Positions 1-7,649 of a stretch of 7,909 bases of DNA are shown here, piece after piece. The notes beneath the pieces were generated by a model. The model had not been told where the DNA came from. It did no database searches and saw nothing but the letters and a program-made list of their open reading frames with translations. Position 1 is the stretch's first letter. Each line of letters starts with the position of its first letter. Origin of the DNA: JBLKSS01 sp047607725. GTDB taxonomy: Bacteria > Pseudomonadota > Gammaproteobacteria > Enterobacterales > Enterobacteriaceae. The stretch is from contig NZ_JBLKSS010000180.1 in NCBI RefSeq assembly GCF_047607725.1, positions 1 through 7,909 of the forward strand, in the 5' to 3' direction. The position numbers were made by a program, and so were the translations under genes.

Positions 1-132
1 CTCAAACCGGGATGGAAATAAAAGTTATTAAAATCAATATAATGTGAAAATGCAATGAGCATAAGCGTGTAACGTAGGTTTACTGTCTCATACAACAAAC
101 CCACCAATAATTCAAGACGTCCTCCACGGGGC
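1..132. other. AT-rich stretch without a recognisable gene; probable junction upstream of yhdP
   Basis: This stretch is clearly richer in A and T than everything to its right, and neither strand shows a convincing coding frame. It sits where the first roughly 30 codons of yhdP (the membrane anchor) should be, so it probably lies beyond a deletion, rearrangement or insertion breakpoint; the exact breakpoint between about 120 and 140 cannot be fixed by eye. A perfect TATAAT is present at 38-43, but no credible -35 box lies 16-18 bp upstream, so I do not call a promoter. A weak dyad, GGTTT at 77-81 and AAACC at 97-101, is also present. It could be the edge of a mobile element, but I recognise no terminal inverted repeat. 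Confidence 0.5.
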
Positions 133-3100
133 GCTTACCACTTGAACAGCTTTCGCCCGCAGATAGTCTCCGTATTAAATCGCGCTTTTGATGCCGACAT
201 CCAGCTGTGGCAGCTGCACGGCAGCTGGCAATCCTTCGGGCCGACGCTGGATATCGGGGGGATTGATGCCGCCACCGCCGATGAGCGGCTGCACGTGCAG
301 CGCGCCACGCTGGCGCTGGACGTGTGGCAATCCTTGCTGCACTGGCGTTGGCAGTTCCGCGACGTGACCTTTTATCGCCTGCAACTGGATCTGAATACCA
401 CGCTGATGGGCCGGGATCACCAAGGTAGCCCCATCAGCTTCGATCGTCTTTCCAATCTTTTCCTGCGTCAGTTCGATCATTTCATCCTGCGCGGCAGCCA
501 GATCACCTTTTTAACCCCTTCGGGCGAACGGACTCGGCTTTCCGTGCCGCAGCTCACCTGGCTTAATACCTCCAACCGCCACCGCGCGGAAGGCAAGATC
601 AGCCTATCGAATACCGATGTGCAGCAGGGCGCGATCGACGTGCGTATGGATCTGCACGATCAGCAGGGGCTGCTGGATAACGGCAAAGTGTATCTCAAGG
701 CCCAGGATATCGATCTCAAGCCGTGGTTTAGCCAGCTGCTGCAAAGTAATACCGGCCTGCAAAGCGCCGATTTCAGTCTGGCGGCCTGGCTTACCCTCGA
801 AAACGGCGAAATTGCCGGCGCGGACGCGCTGCTTAGCCGGGGCGCGGCGCTTTGGCAGGACGGCGACCAGGCGCACCGGCTTGACGTCAATCAACTGGCG
901 CTCCATCTCAGTAAGCGGCAGGATGCCTGGCAGATGGATGTGCCGGCGCTGACTATCGCCACCGATGGCCAATCTTGGGCGCCTGTCGCGCTGTCGCTTT
1001 TTTGGCTGCCGGCAAAACGGCATCTCTTTTTCCCCGATCGGGAAGGCGAGATCCGCCTACGCGCCCGCGGGCTGGCGTTGGAGCGATTCACCCCGTTGCT
1101 GCCGTTTATCTCGGCGGTGACGCCGACGCTGCGCGCACTGGCACGACCTGCAGCCGCGCGGCGAGCTTTCCGCGCTGGCGCTGGACATCCCGCTCAGCGA
1201 CGCCGGCGCCACGCGTTTTCAGGCGCGCTGGCGCGATCTCGGTTGGCAGCCCTGGGAGTTGCTGCCGGGGGCGGACCATGTTTCTGGCGAGGCGGAAGGC
1301 TTGCTGGCCGCGGGGCGGCTGCAGCTCGCGCTGGACGACAGCACGCTACCCTATCAGAGCATGTTCCGCGCGCCGCTGGCCCTATCCCGCGCCCGCGCAA
1401 CCTTTGATAGGCGCCACAACCCGCAGGAAGGGCTGGTATTATGGGGACGCAATATCGATGCCCAGGCACGATCGCTTTGGGCCAACGACGATTTCTATTT
1501 CCATAAACCGGTAAAAGGCGAGCCCTGGCTGGACATTCTTGCCGGTCTGCGCCTGGATGATGCCGCCGACGCCTGGCGTTATTTCCCAGAGCTGCTGATG
1601 GGGACCCGCCTGGTGGACTACCTGACGGGCGCGCTTAAAGGCGGCCAGGTAGAGAATGCCACTTTGCTGTTTGCCGGCAACCCCAGTCGATTCCCGTTTA
1701 AGCATAACGACGGCCAGTTTGAGGTGTGGGTGCCGCTCAAGCAGGCGGAATATCAGTTTGAACCCGGCTGGCCGGCGCTTACGCAGCTGGATATCGACCT
1801 GGATTTCGTCAACGACGGCCTGTTTATACATGTGCCGCAAACCGCGCTCGGCTAGGCTCGCGGTCGCAATATCGCTGCCAGTATTCCTGACTATTCCAAA
1901 GAAAAATTGTTAATCGATGCCGGCATCAGCGGCACCGGCTGCGCTATCCGCGACTATTTTCTCCAGACGCCGCTCAAGGCGTCGCTCGGCAAAACTCTCG
2001 ATGAGCTGCAGGTCGGCGGGCCGGTGAATGGCGACCTGCATCTGGATATTCCCCTTGACGGTCAGCCGGTGACTGCGTCCGGCAATGTGGCGCTTACCTG
2101 AAAAATAACTCACTGTATATCAAACCATTGGGCACGACCCTACAGGGGCTAAGCGGTAATTTCCATTACAATAACGGCAATTTGGACAGCGCCCCTCTTG
2201 ACGGGCAATGGTTTGGCCAGCCGATAGCGGTGAATTTCACAACCCGGGAGAAGCCCACCGGCTTTGATATTAACGTGGGCCTGAAAGGGGACTGGGCGCT
2301 TAATCAATTGCCCGGGCTGCCGGACGCGCTGATGGAATCGGTCAACGGCCGCGCGGCCTGGCAGAGCGACATCGCCGTCGCTTTGCCGCTGAAGGGAGAG
2401 ACGCGTTATGAGGTCGCGGTGAAAAGCGATCTAAAAAATGTAAGCAGTCACTTTCCCCCGCCGCTGGATAAATCAGGTGGGCAGCCTTTCACGCTAGCAG
2501 TAAACGCCAAGGAGGACATGCACGCCTTCCTGTTAAGCGGCCACGCCGGCAGCCGCAACAGTTTCAATAGCCAATGGTTGTTGGGGCGCCAGCTCGCCTT
2601 GGCGCGCGGCGCCTGGGCGGACGGAGGCAAAATACCGCCGCTGCCGGCGGATAAAAGCCTGACGCTGTCGCTGCCGGCGCTCGATGGCGAAAATTGGCTG
2701 GCGCTGATGAAGTCGCCGGCGTCGGGCGGGGAAACGCTGCCGGCCGCACGCTTTCGTTTTCCCGATGCGCTGACGCTGTGTACCCCGGCCCTGACGCGGG
2801 GCGGGCAGGTCTGGCATCAACTGGCGTTAACCCGCAATAATGTGGCCGGTGGGAGCAGGGTGACGGCGCAAGGAAAGGAAATTAATGGCGTGCTGACCAT
2901 GATCGCGAACGCGCCCTGGCGCGCCGACCTGGACTATCTCTACTACAACCCGGCTTTCGCCGACGCCAGCGCCAATGCCGCTTCGTCCCCCACGGCGGCA
3001 CACCTAAACGACAGCGCTGGCTTCGCTGACTGGCCTGCGCTGGCTGTCGCCTGCCGCCAGTGCTGGATTAAAGGCCAAAATCTGGGGCGCGTCAGCGGCA

Positions 3101-3864
3101 ATATCAAGCTGCAGCAGGATCAACTGATACTGACCGGCGGCGTGATCGACACCGGCAACGCCCGGCTGACCGCCGAGGGCAGCTGGTTGCGCAGCCGCCG
3201 CGAGAACCGGACGTCGCTGAAAGGGACAATGGAAGGGAAAGATATTGGCGCCGCGGCGGATTATATCGGCATGGATACGCCGCTGCGCGAAGCGCCCTTT
3301 CACCTGAATTACGATTTGCACTGGCGCGCGGCGCCCTGGCAGCCCGATATCGCGAGTCTGAACGGCGTGCTGCATAGCCAATTGGGCAAAGGCAAAATCG
3401 AAAATATCAGCAGCGGCAGCGCCGGACGCATCCTGAGGTTGGTGAGCTTTGATGCGCTGTTGCGCAAATTGCAGTTTGATTTCAGCGACGCTTTCGGCAA
3501 GGGATTTTATTTTGATTCGATCAAAGGCACTGCCTGGTTGAAAGACGGCACCTTGCATACCAACGATCTCTTGAACGATGGCCTGGAAGCGGATATCGCC
3601 ATGACCGGCGATGTGGATTTCAACCGCCAGCATATTGATATGGAAGCGGTGATCGCGCCGGAAATTTCGGCGACGGTGGGGGTGGCAACGGCATTTGTGA
3701 TTAATCCGGTGGTTGGGGCAGCGGTCTTTGCTGCCAGCAAGGTATTGGCGCCGTTGTGGAATAAGTTATCGCTAATTCGCTACCATATAAGCGGCAGCTT
3801 GGACGCGCCGGAAATACAGGAAGTTTTACGCCAGCCGCGCGCTCAGGAGGCCAAGTCGAAATAA
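133..3864 (+). pseudogene. yhdP: yhdP pseudogene: AsmA-like envelope phospholipid-transport protein, N-terminally truncated with two frameshifts and one internal stop
   Basis: YhdP is a very large inner-membrane-anchored periplasmic protein of the AsmA-like group (with TamB and YdbH), implicated in moving phospholipids to the outer membrane. Similarity to E. coli YhdP (about 1266 residues) runs in three consecutive frames. Frame 1 covers about 133-1138, with motifs such as LALDVWQSLLHWRWQFRDVT and FLRQFDHF. Frame 2 covers about 1139-2098 (LLPGADHVSGE, AWRYFPELLMG, IPDYSKEKLLIDA). Frame 1 resumes from about 2098 to the TAA at 3862-3864 (FGKGFYFDSIKGTAW, VVGAAVFAASKVLAPLW). The lesions are loss of the hydrophobic N-terminal anchor, a +1/-2 shift near 1138, an in-frame TAG at 1853-1855 and a one-base loss near 2098 that creates a TGA at 2099-2101. 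No other stop interrupts the reconstructed frame. The gene lies 107 bp upstream of tldD, as in E. coli. I am very sure of identity and inactivation. Confidence 0.95.
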
Positions 3865-3971
3865 AGGCCGGTTATTTGACGCCGACGGTGAATTGCCGCA
3901 GTCTATAAAGATGACGCATGCCTGTATTCGCGCCGTGGCGGGTCAAATCCATTTTTTAAGAGCGAGAACCT
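3865..3971 (+). other. yhdP-tldD intergenic spacer with a weak tldD ribosome binding site
   Basis: This 107-bp gap precedes tldD. It contains TTGACG at 3876-3881 and TATAAA at 3904-3909, both good hexamers, but they are 22 bp apart, too far for a normal sigma-70 promoter, so a tldD promoter here is only possible. A T-rich patch ends at 3957. The purines before the tldD ATG (AAGAGCGAGAA at 3958-3968) form only a weak Shine-Dalgarno sequence. No hairpin terminator for yhdP is evident. Confidence 0.4.
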
Positions 3972-5543
3972 ATGAGTCTGACGTTAGTCAGTGAGCATTT
4001 ACTTTCGGCTAATCAACTGCAGCACAACCATCTTTTCTCTCTATTGGAGCAGATGAGCGCACGACGTCTGGACTATGCCGATCTCTATTTCCAGTCAAGC
4101 TATCATGAAGCATGGGTCATTGAAGACGGCATCATCAAGGAAGGGTCGTATAATATCGACCAGGGCGTCGGCGTGCGCGCGATAAGCGGCGAAAAAACCG
4201 GTTTCGCCTATGCCGACCAAATCACCCTGGCAGCGTTGAACCAAAGCGCGATGGCCGCGCGCAGCATCGTAAGTGACGCGGGCAGCGGCCGGGTGCATAC
4301 CCTGGGCTCGGTGGCTTACCGTCCCCTATATCCGCCGTTGGATCCGCTCGCCAGTCTGCCGCGCGAGGAGAAAATCGCGTTGCTGCACCGGGTGGATAAA
4401 GCGGCGCGCGCCGCCGATGCGTGTGTCCAGGAAGTCACGGCCAGCCTGTCGGGGGTGTATGAGCAGATTCTGGTCGCTGCTACCGACGGTACGCTGGCGG
4501 CGGATGTGCGCCCGCTGGTGCGCCTGTCCATCAGCGTGCAGGTCGAGCAGGATGGCAAACGCGAGCGCGGCGCCAGCGGCGGCGGCGGCCGTTTTGGCTA
4601 CGATTTCTTCTTGGCAGAGGTGGACGGCGAGGTGCGTGCCGACAGCTGGGCGCGGGAAGCGGTGCGGATGGCGCTGGTGAATCTCTCCGCCGCCGCGGCC
4701 CCTGCCGGCGCCATGCCGGTAGTGCTCGGCGCGGGTTGGCCGGGCGTGCTGCTGCACGAAGCGGTGGGACACGGCCTGGAAGGGGATTTCAATCGCCACG
4801 GCAGCTCGGTGTTCAGCGGGCAGATGGGCAAGCGGGTGGCGTCCGAGCTATGCACGGTAGTCGACGATGGTACGCTCGCCGGCCTGCGCGGCTCGCTGGC
4901 CATCGATGATGAAGGCGTGCCTGGGCAATACAATGTGCTGATAGAAAACGGCCGGCTGAAAGGGTACATGCAGGACAAACTTAACGCCCGGCTAATGGGG
5001 GTCGCGCCCACCGGCAACGGCCGACGGGAGTCCTACGCGCATTTACCGATGCCGCGGATGACCAATACCTACATGCTGGCGGGTCAATCGACGCCGGAAG
5101 AAATTATCGCCAGCGTAGAGCGCGGCATTTATGCGCCCAACTTTGGCGGCGGACAGGTGGATATCACCTCCGGCAAGTTCGTTTTCTCCACCTCGGAAGC
5201 CTATTTGATTGAGAACGGACGTGTGACCACGCCGGTGAAAGGCGCAACGCTCATCGGCTCCGGTATTGAGGCGATGCAGCAAATCTCGATGGTCGGCAAT
5301 GACTTGGCGTTGGATAAAGGGGTTGGCGTCTGCGGCAAAGAAGGCCAAAGCTTGCCGGTAGGCGTGGGCCAGCCGACGTTGAAGTTGGACAAAATCACCG
5401 TGGGCGGTACCGCCTATAAGCCGCGGCTGACGTCGGCGCGGGAAGGCGCCGCTACCGCCATTAATCTCCTGGGCGCCGCAGGCCGCGGCGGCTCCCTTCC
5501 CGAACGCGGCGGGCCTACCATCGCCTCGAGCATATCGCCTTGA
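3972..5543 (+). CDS. tldD: TldD zinc metalloprotease subunit with a 42-residue C-terminal extension from stop-codon loss
   Basis: TldD forms a heterodimeric cytosolic zinc protease with TldE (PmbA). The E. coli complex degrades unfolded peptides, matures microcin B17 and helps clear the CcdA antitoxin. The start is certain: the protein opens MSLTLVSEHLL, matching the family N-terminus. The HExxxH metal-binding motif is present as HEAVGH at residues 262-267, with E263 at the known catalytic position, and the conserved C-terminal cysteine is C454 in GVCGKEG. The glycine-rich GASGGGGRFGY segment and the GGGQVDITSGKF segment are also intact. E. coli TldD ends at residue 481 with GGTA. Here residue 481 is the same alanine (5412-5414), but the next codon is TAT (5415-5417), so reading continues for 42 residues to the TGA at 5541-5543. 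The tail (YKPRLTSAREG...) is rich in Gly, Ala and Arg and looks like translated spacer DNA. Probably still active, but effects on pairing or stability are unknown. Confidence 0.93.
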   Translation: MSLTLVSEHLLSANQLQHNHLFSLLEQMSARRLDYADLYFQSSYHEAWVIEDGIIKEGSYNIDQGVGVRAISGEKTGFAYADQITLAALNQSAMAARSIVSDAGSGRVHTLGSVAYRPLYPPLDPLASLPREEKIALLHRVDKAARAADACVQEVTASLSGVYEQILVAATDGTLAADVRPLVRLSISVQVEQDGKRERGASGGGGRFGYDFFLAEVDGEVRADSWAREAVRMALVNLSAAAAPAGAMPVVLGAGWPGVLLHEAVGHGLEGDFNRHGSSVFSGQMGKRVASELCTVVDDGTLAGLRGSLAIDDEGVPGQYNVLIENGRLKGYMQDKLNARLMGVAPTGNGRRESYAHLPMPRMTNTYMLAGQSTPEEIIASVERGIYAPNFGGGQVDITSGKFVFSTSEAYLIENGRVTTPVKGATLIGSGIEAMQQISMVGNDLALDKGVGVCGKEGQSLPVGVGQPTLKLDKITVGGTAYKPRLTSAREGAATAINLLGAAGRGGSLPERGGPTIASSISP

Positions 5544-5596
5544 GCGCCATTGCGCCGGTGCCGCCGTTAACGCGGCGGGCGACAGCCCACCCCGGC
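5544..5596. other. Short convergent spacer between tldD and aaeR with a GC dyad
   Basis: The ends of tldD and aaeR face each other across 53 bp. A 6-bp inverted repeat, CCGCCG at 5561-5566 and CGGCGG at 5573-5578 with a 6-base loop, could fold in transcripts from either side. No T-tract follows it on either strand, so it is not a canonical Rho-independent terminator. Confidence 0.4.
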
Positions 5597-6528
5597 TTAA
5601 CCGACGCTGTCCTGGCGAAAGGTCTGATACATATCCGCCACCTTGCTGAAGTAGTCGGTGAGGTGGTTAATGCAGACCTGTACCTTCAGCGGCAATTTAT
5701 CACGCGCCGTATACACCGCATATACCGGCCGCGGATCGGAGTGATAGTGGCTGAATAAAATCTCGACATTGCCGCGTTTTATCTCATCCAGGACCCACAT
5801 AATCGGCACATAAGCGATGCCGGCGCCGGCGGTCAGCCAGCGGATCAGCGTTTGCGAATCGTTGGTGGCAAAGCGGCCGGCCGGCGACAAATGCAGCGTG
5901 ATGCCTTCCGGCGCAATGAGTTCAAACTCGCTGTCCGGGCGCACGTCATATTCCAGCCAGGAGAAATTGGCCATGTCGCCGGGTTTTTCCGGCGTACCCC
6001 GCTGCGCCAGATAGCTTTTAGCGGCGCACACCACCATCGGCATCGATCCCAGCCGGCGCGAAAACAGACCGGAACGGAATCTTGCAGCTCGCCCACTCTT
6101 ACCACCAGGTCCAGCCCGTCGGAGATAAGATCCGGCGCCGGAATACCGGTCACCAGGTTGACCGACAGGCCGGGATACTCCTTCAGCATCTCGGCGGTAA
6201 TCGGCGCCAGAACATTTTGGGCCAGCGTCGAGGAACTGCCGATGCGCAGGGTGCAGATGGGCGTATTATTAAAGGCGAATAATTGCTCATGCACCTCATT
6301 GAATTCCTGCAGCATACGCCGACAGCCCTGGTAATAGATTTTGCCGGCTTCGGTCAGGTCGATGCTACGGGTGCTACGGTTAAGTAGCTTTACCTGCAAG
6401 TCATTTTCCAATTTCGCCACGGTCTGGCTGACGGAAGAGACGCTCATCTGCAGCCGGCGCGCGGCGCTGGTAAACGAGTTGGCCTCCACGACGCGGGCGA
6501 AAATCAACAGGCGTTTTAGTCTTTCCAT
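5597..6528 (-). pseudogene. aaeR: aaeR pseudogene: LysR-type regulator of aromatic-acid efflux, frameshifted
   Basis: AaeR is the LysR-family activator of the divergent aaeXAB operon and responds to aromatic carboxylic acids such as p-hydroxybenzoate. The ATG at 6528-6526 gives MERLKRLLIFARVVEANSF, matching the family start; a GTG two codons upstream is also in frame. The N-terminal winged helix-turn-helix (about residues 1-60, including LQMSVSSVSQTVAKLE) and the first half of the effector domain (LRIGSSSTLAQNVLAPITAE, NLVTGIPAPDLISDGLD) are intact. At about residue 150 a tandem CGGAA duplication (6070-6079, plus strand) shifts the frame. The rest (MPMVVCAAKSYL, LIAPEGI, RWLTAGAGIAYVPIMWV) continues in another frame to the TAA at 5599-5597. 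Removing 5 bp restores about 308 codons, the normal length. The broken frame would give about 227 residues, with the last third unrelated; such a product could at most bind DNA without normal inducer sensing. Confidence 0.93.
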
Positions 6529-6545
6529 ATTCACTCTGGCTTAAA

Positions 6546-6561
6546 AGTGATTTAGATCACG
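6546..6561. promoter_or_regulatory. CRP-like binding site
   Basis: The core GTGA (6547-6550), six bases, TCAC (6557-6560) matches the CRP consensus half-sites with correct spacing, and the inner palindrome extends to GTGAT/ATCAC. The outermost consensus bases (T before GTGA, A after TCAC) are not matched. The core lies 18 bp upstream of the aaeR start codon. It would suit catabolite control of aaeR or, at longer range, of the efflux operon. Which promoter it serves is not resolvable from the sequence. Confidence 0.55.
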
Positions 6562-6724
6562 TTATGTTGAAACCGACGGAATGTACAGGGTAATATAGCA
6601 ATGTCGGTTCGCTTTATCGCGCACGCTAACCTGAAATAGCTTACCATTTTATTAGCTTTTTATAAATAGTAGCAATTTGAACGGGCTGTACACAATCGGC
6701 TAACGCCCCCTTTCCCGGAAAACG

Positions 6725-6753
6725 TCATCATTCCCCCAACGGGGTTTTATACT
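6725..6753 (+). promoter_or_regulatory. Candidate sigma-70 promoter for aaeX
   Basis: TATACT at 6748-6753 matches five of six bases of the -10 consensus. The best -35 at 17-bp spacing, TCATCA at 6725-6730, is poor (three of six), as expected for an activator-dependent LysR-type target. It would give a leader of about 100 bases before aaeX, beginning just upstream of the G8 run. Between the two boxes lies a short CCCC-AAC-GGGG hairpin followed by four Ts. Confidence 0.3.
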
Positions 6754-6859
6754 CATCCTGAGCGCAACCGGGGGGGGACGGCCTTTTGTCGCGAAATCCC
6801 TGTCAAGGCGGCGGACGGCAGCACAGGAATCGACATCGGTTACAGTTAAAGGAAAAAGT

Positions 6860-7063
6860 ATGAGTTTGCTTCCGGTCATGCTGATCTTTGGCCTGTCTTT
6901 TCCACCGGTATTTTTCGAGTTGATCCTCTCGCTGGTGCTGTTTTTCGCGCTGCGCAGGCTATTGCTGCCCAGCGGAATCTATGATTTTGTCTGGCATCCG
7001 GCCTTATTCAACACCGCACTGTATTGTTGCGTTTTTTACCTGATTTCTTGTTTTTTCGTTTGA
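6860..7063 (+). CDS. aaeX: AaeX, small inner-membrane protein of the aromatic-acid efflux operon (DUF1656)
   Basis: This 67-residue protein has exactly the length of E. coli AaeX (YhcR) and closely resembles it, including FGLSFPPVFFELILSL and GIYDFVWHPALFNTALYCC. It has two hydrophobic segments, about residues 4-30 and 46-67, separated by a short loop containing the conserved GIYDFVWHPALFNTAL stretch. AaeX-type proteins are encoded ahead of the membrane-fusion and transporter genes of aaeXAB-type pumps; a precise function has not been assigned. A good ribosome binding site, AAAGGA at 6848-6853, precedes the ATG. The gene is first in its operon: its TGA is 7 bases before the aaeA start. It shows no damage itself, but with aaeA interrupted and aaeR frameshifted it probably has no working partners. 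Confidence 0.95.
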   Translation: MSLLPVMLIFGLSFPPVFFELILSLVLFFALRRLLLPSGIYDFVWHPALFNTALYCCVFYLISCFFV

Positions 7064-7070
7064 GGTCGTC

Positions 7071-7649
7071 GTGAAAACCTTCGCCACTAAAATCTTCCGC
7101 GTCGCTATCGCCCTGCTGCTGGTGCTGATAGCCGCCATCGCTATTTTCCGCGCCTGGTCGTTTTATACCGAGTCGCCCTGGACCCGGGACGCCAAGTTCA
7201 CCGCCGATGTGGTGGCCATTGCGCCGGACGTCGGCGGCTTGCTCACCGATGTGCCTATTCGCGATAATCAACCGGTAAAGAAAGGCGATCTGTTACTCAT
7301 CATCGACAAACCGCGTTTTCAAGAAGCGCAGGCGGAAGCGGACGTAAGTTATTACCAGGCGCTGGCGGCGGAGAAACAACGCGAGGCGTCGCGTCGGCGT
7401 AGTCTGGGGACCAACTCGATGTCCCAAGAACAGATCGATCAGGCCAGTAACGATTTTTCGACCGTCAGCCATCAGTTGGCCAAAGCCATCACGGTGAGGA
7501 ATTTGGCCAAGTTGGACTTGGCGCGCACCGAAGTGCGGGCGCCAGCGGACGGTTGGGTGACTAACTTGAACGTTCACGCCGGTGAGTTCATCACCCGCGG
7601 CTCGGTTGCGGTGGCCCTGGTGCTGGTTCCGGTCACGTCCGATCACTGA
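7071..7649 (+). pseudogene. aaeA: aaeA pseudogene: membrane-fusion subunit of the p-hydroxybenzoate efflux pump, truncated by an IS
   Basis: AaeA is the periplasmic membrane-fusion partner of the AaeB transporter, which together export aromatic carboxylic acids. The GTG start at 7071 follows GAGG (7062-7065), which overlaps the aaeX stop, indicating close translational linkage. Visible parts are an N-terminal membrane anchor (about residues 8-28), the family block YTESPWTRDAKF (32-43), the first half of the lipoyl domain (VVAIAPDVGG, near 47-56), an alpha-hairpin (about 80-150) and the returning lipoyl half (VRAPADGWVTNLNV, 155-168). Similarity to E. coli AaeA (about 310 residues) stops at residue 184. 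The last eight residues (LVPVTSDH) are read from IS sequence, and the stop TGA at 7647-7649 lies inside the IS terminal repeats. The beta-barrel and membrane-proximal domains are missing, so the product should not work. Confidence 0.93.

Larger units (their letters stand above)
6529..6859. promoter_or_regulatory. Divergent aaeR/aaeX control region
   Basis: This 331-bp non-coding region separates the divergent aaeR and aaeX genes and is where AaeR would be expected to act. It holds a CRP-like palindrome next to aaeR, a 7-bp inverted repeat (AACCGAC at 6571-6577 and GTCGGTT at 6603-6609), two copies of the palindrome TGTACA (6582-6587 and 6687-6692), a candidate -10 box for aaeX at 6748-6753 and a run of eight Gs at 6770-6777. 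I found no small gene or RNA in it. On the aaeR side TATATT (minus strand, 6597-6592) is a possible -10 with only a poor -35. Confidence 0.6.

Noticed and set aside
38..43. Perfect TATAAT as a promoter driving yhdP
   Set aside because: There is no -35 match at suitable spacing, the surrounding DNA is AT-rich so chance matches are expected, and the downstream gene is broken.
3004..3633. Long antisense open frame (209 codons) opposite the 3-prime part of yhdP
   Set aside because: It mirrors GC-rich coding DNA of yhdP, has no recognisable family features, and the plus-strand frame is clearly the conserved protein.
4326..4799. Antisense open frame inside tldD
   Set aside because: It lies fully opposite the conserved TldD coding frame and its protein is low-complexity Arg/Gln/His-rich, as expected of a shadow frame.
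5561..5578. GC-rich dyad between tldD and aaeR as a bidirectional terminator
   Set aside because: No T-tract follows on either strand, and short GC dyads are common in this GC-rich sequence.
5540..5758. Plus-strand open frame overlapping the tldD stop
   Set aside because: It lies mostly opposite the 3-prime end of aaeR, uses a TTG start and resembles no family; the opposite strand explains the sequence.
5852..6334. Plus-strand open frame of 160 codons across aaeR
   Set aside because: It is antisense to the well-conserved AaeR segments on both sides of the frameshift.
6734..6748. CCCC-AAC-GGGG hairpin followed by TTTT, resembling a terminator or attenuator
   Set aside because: The stem is only four pairs and the T run four bases, and it sits within the candidate aaeX promoter where no upstream transcript needs ending.
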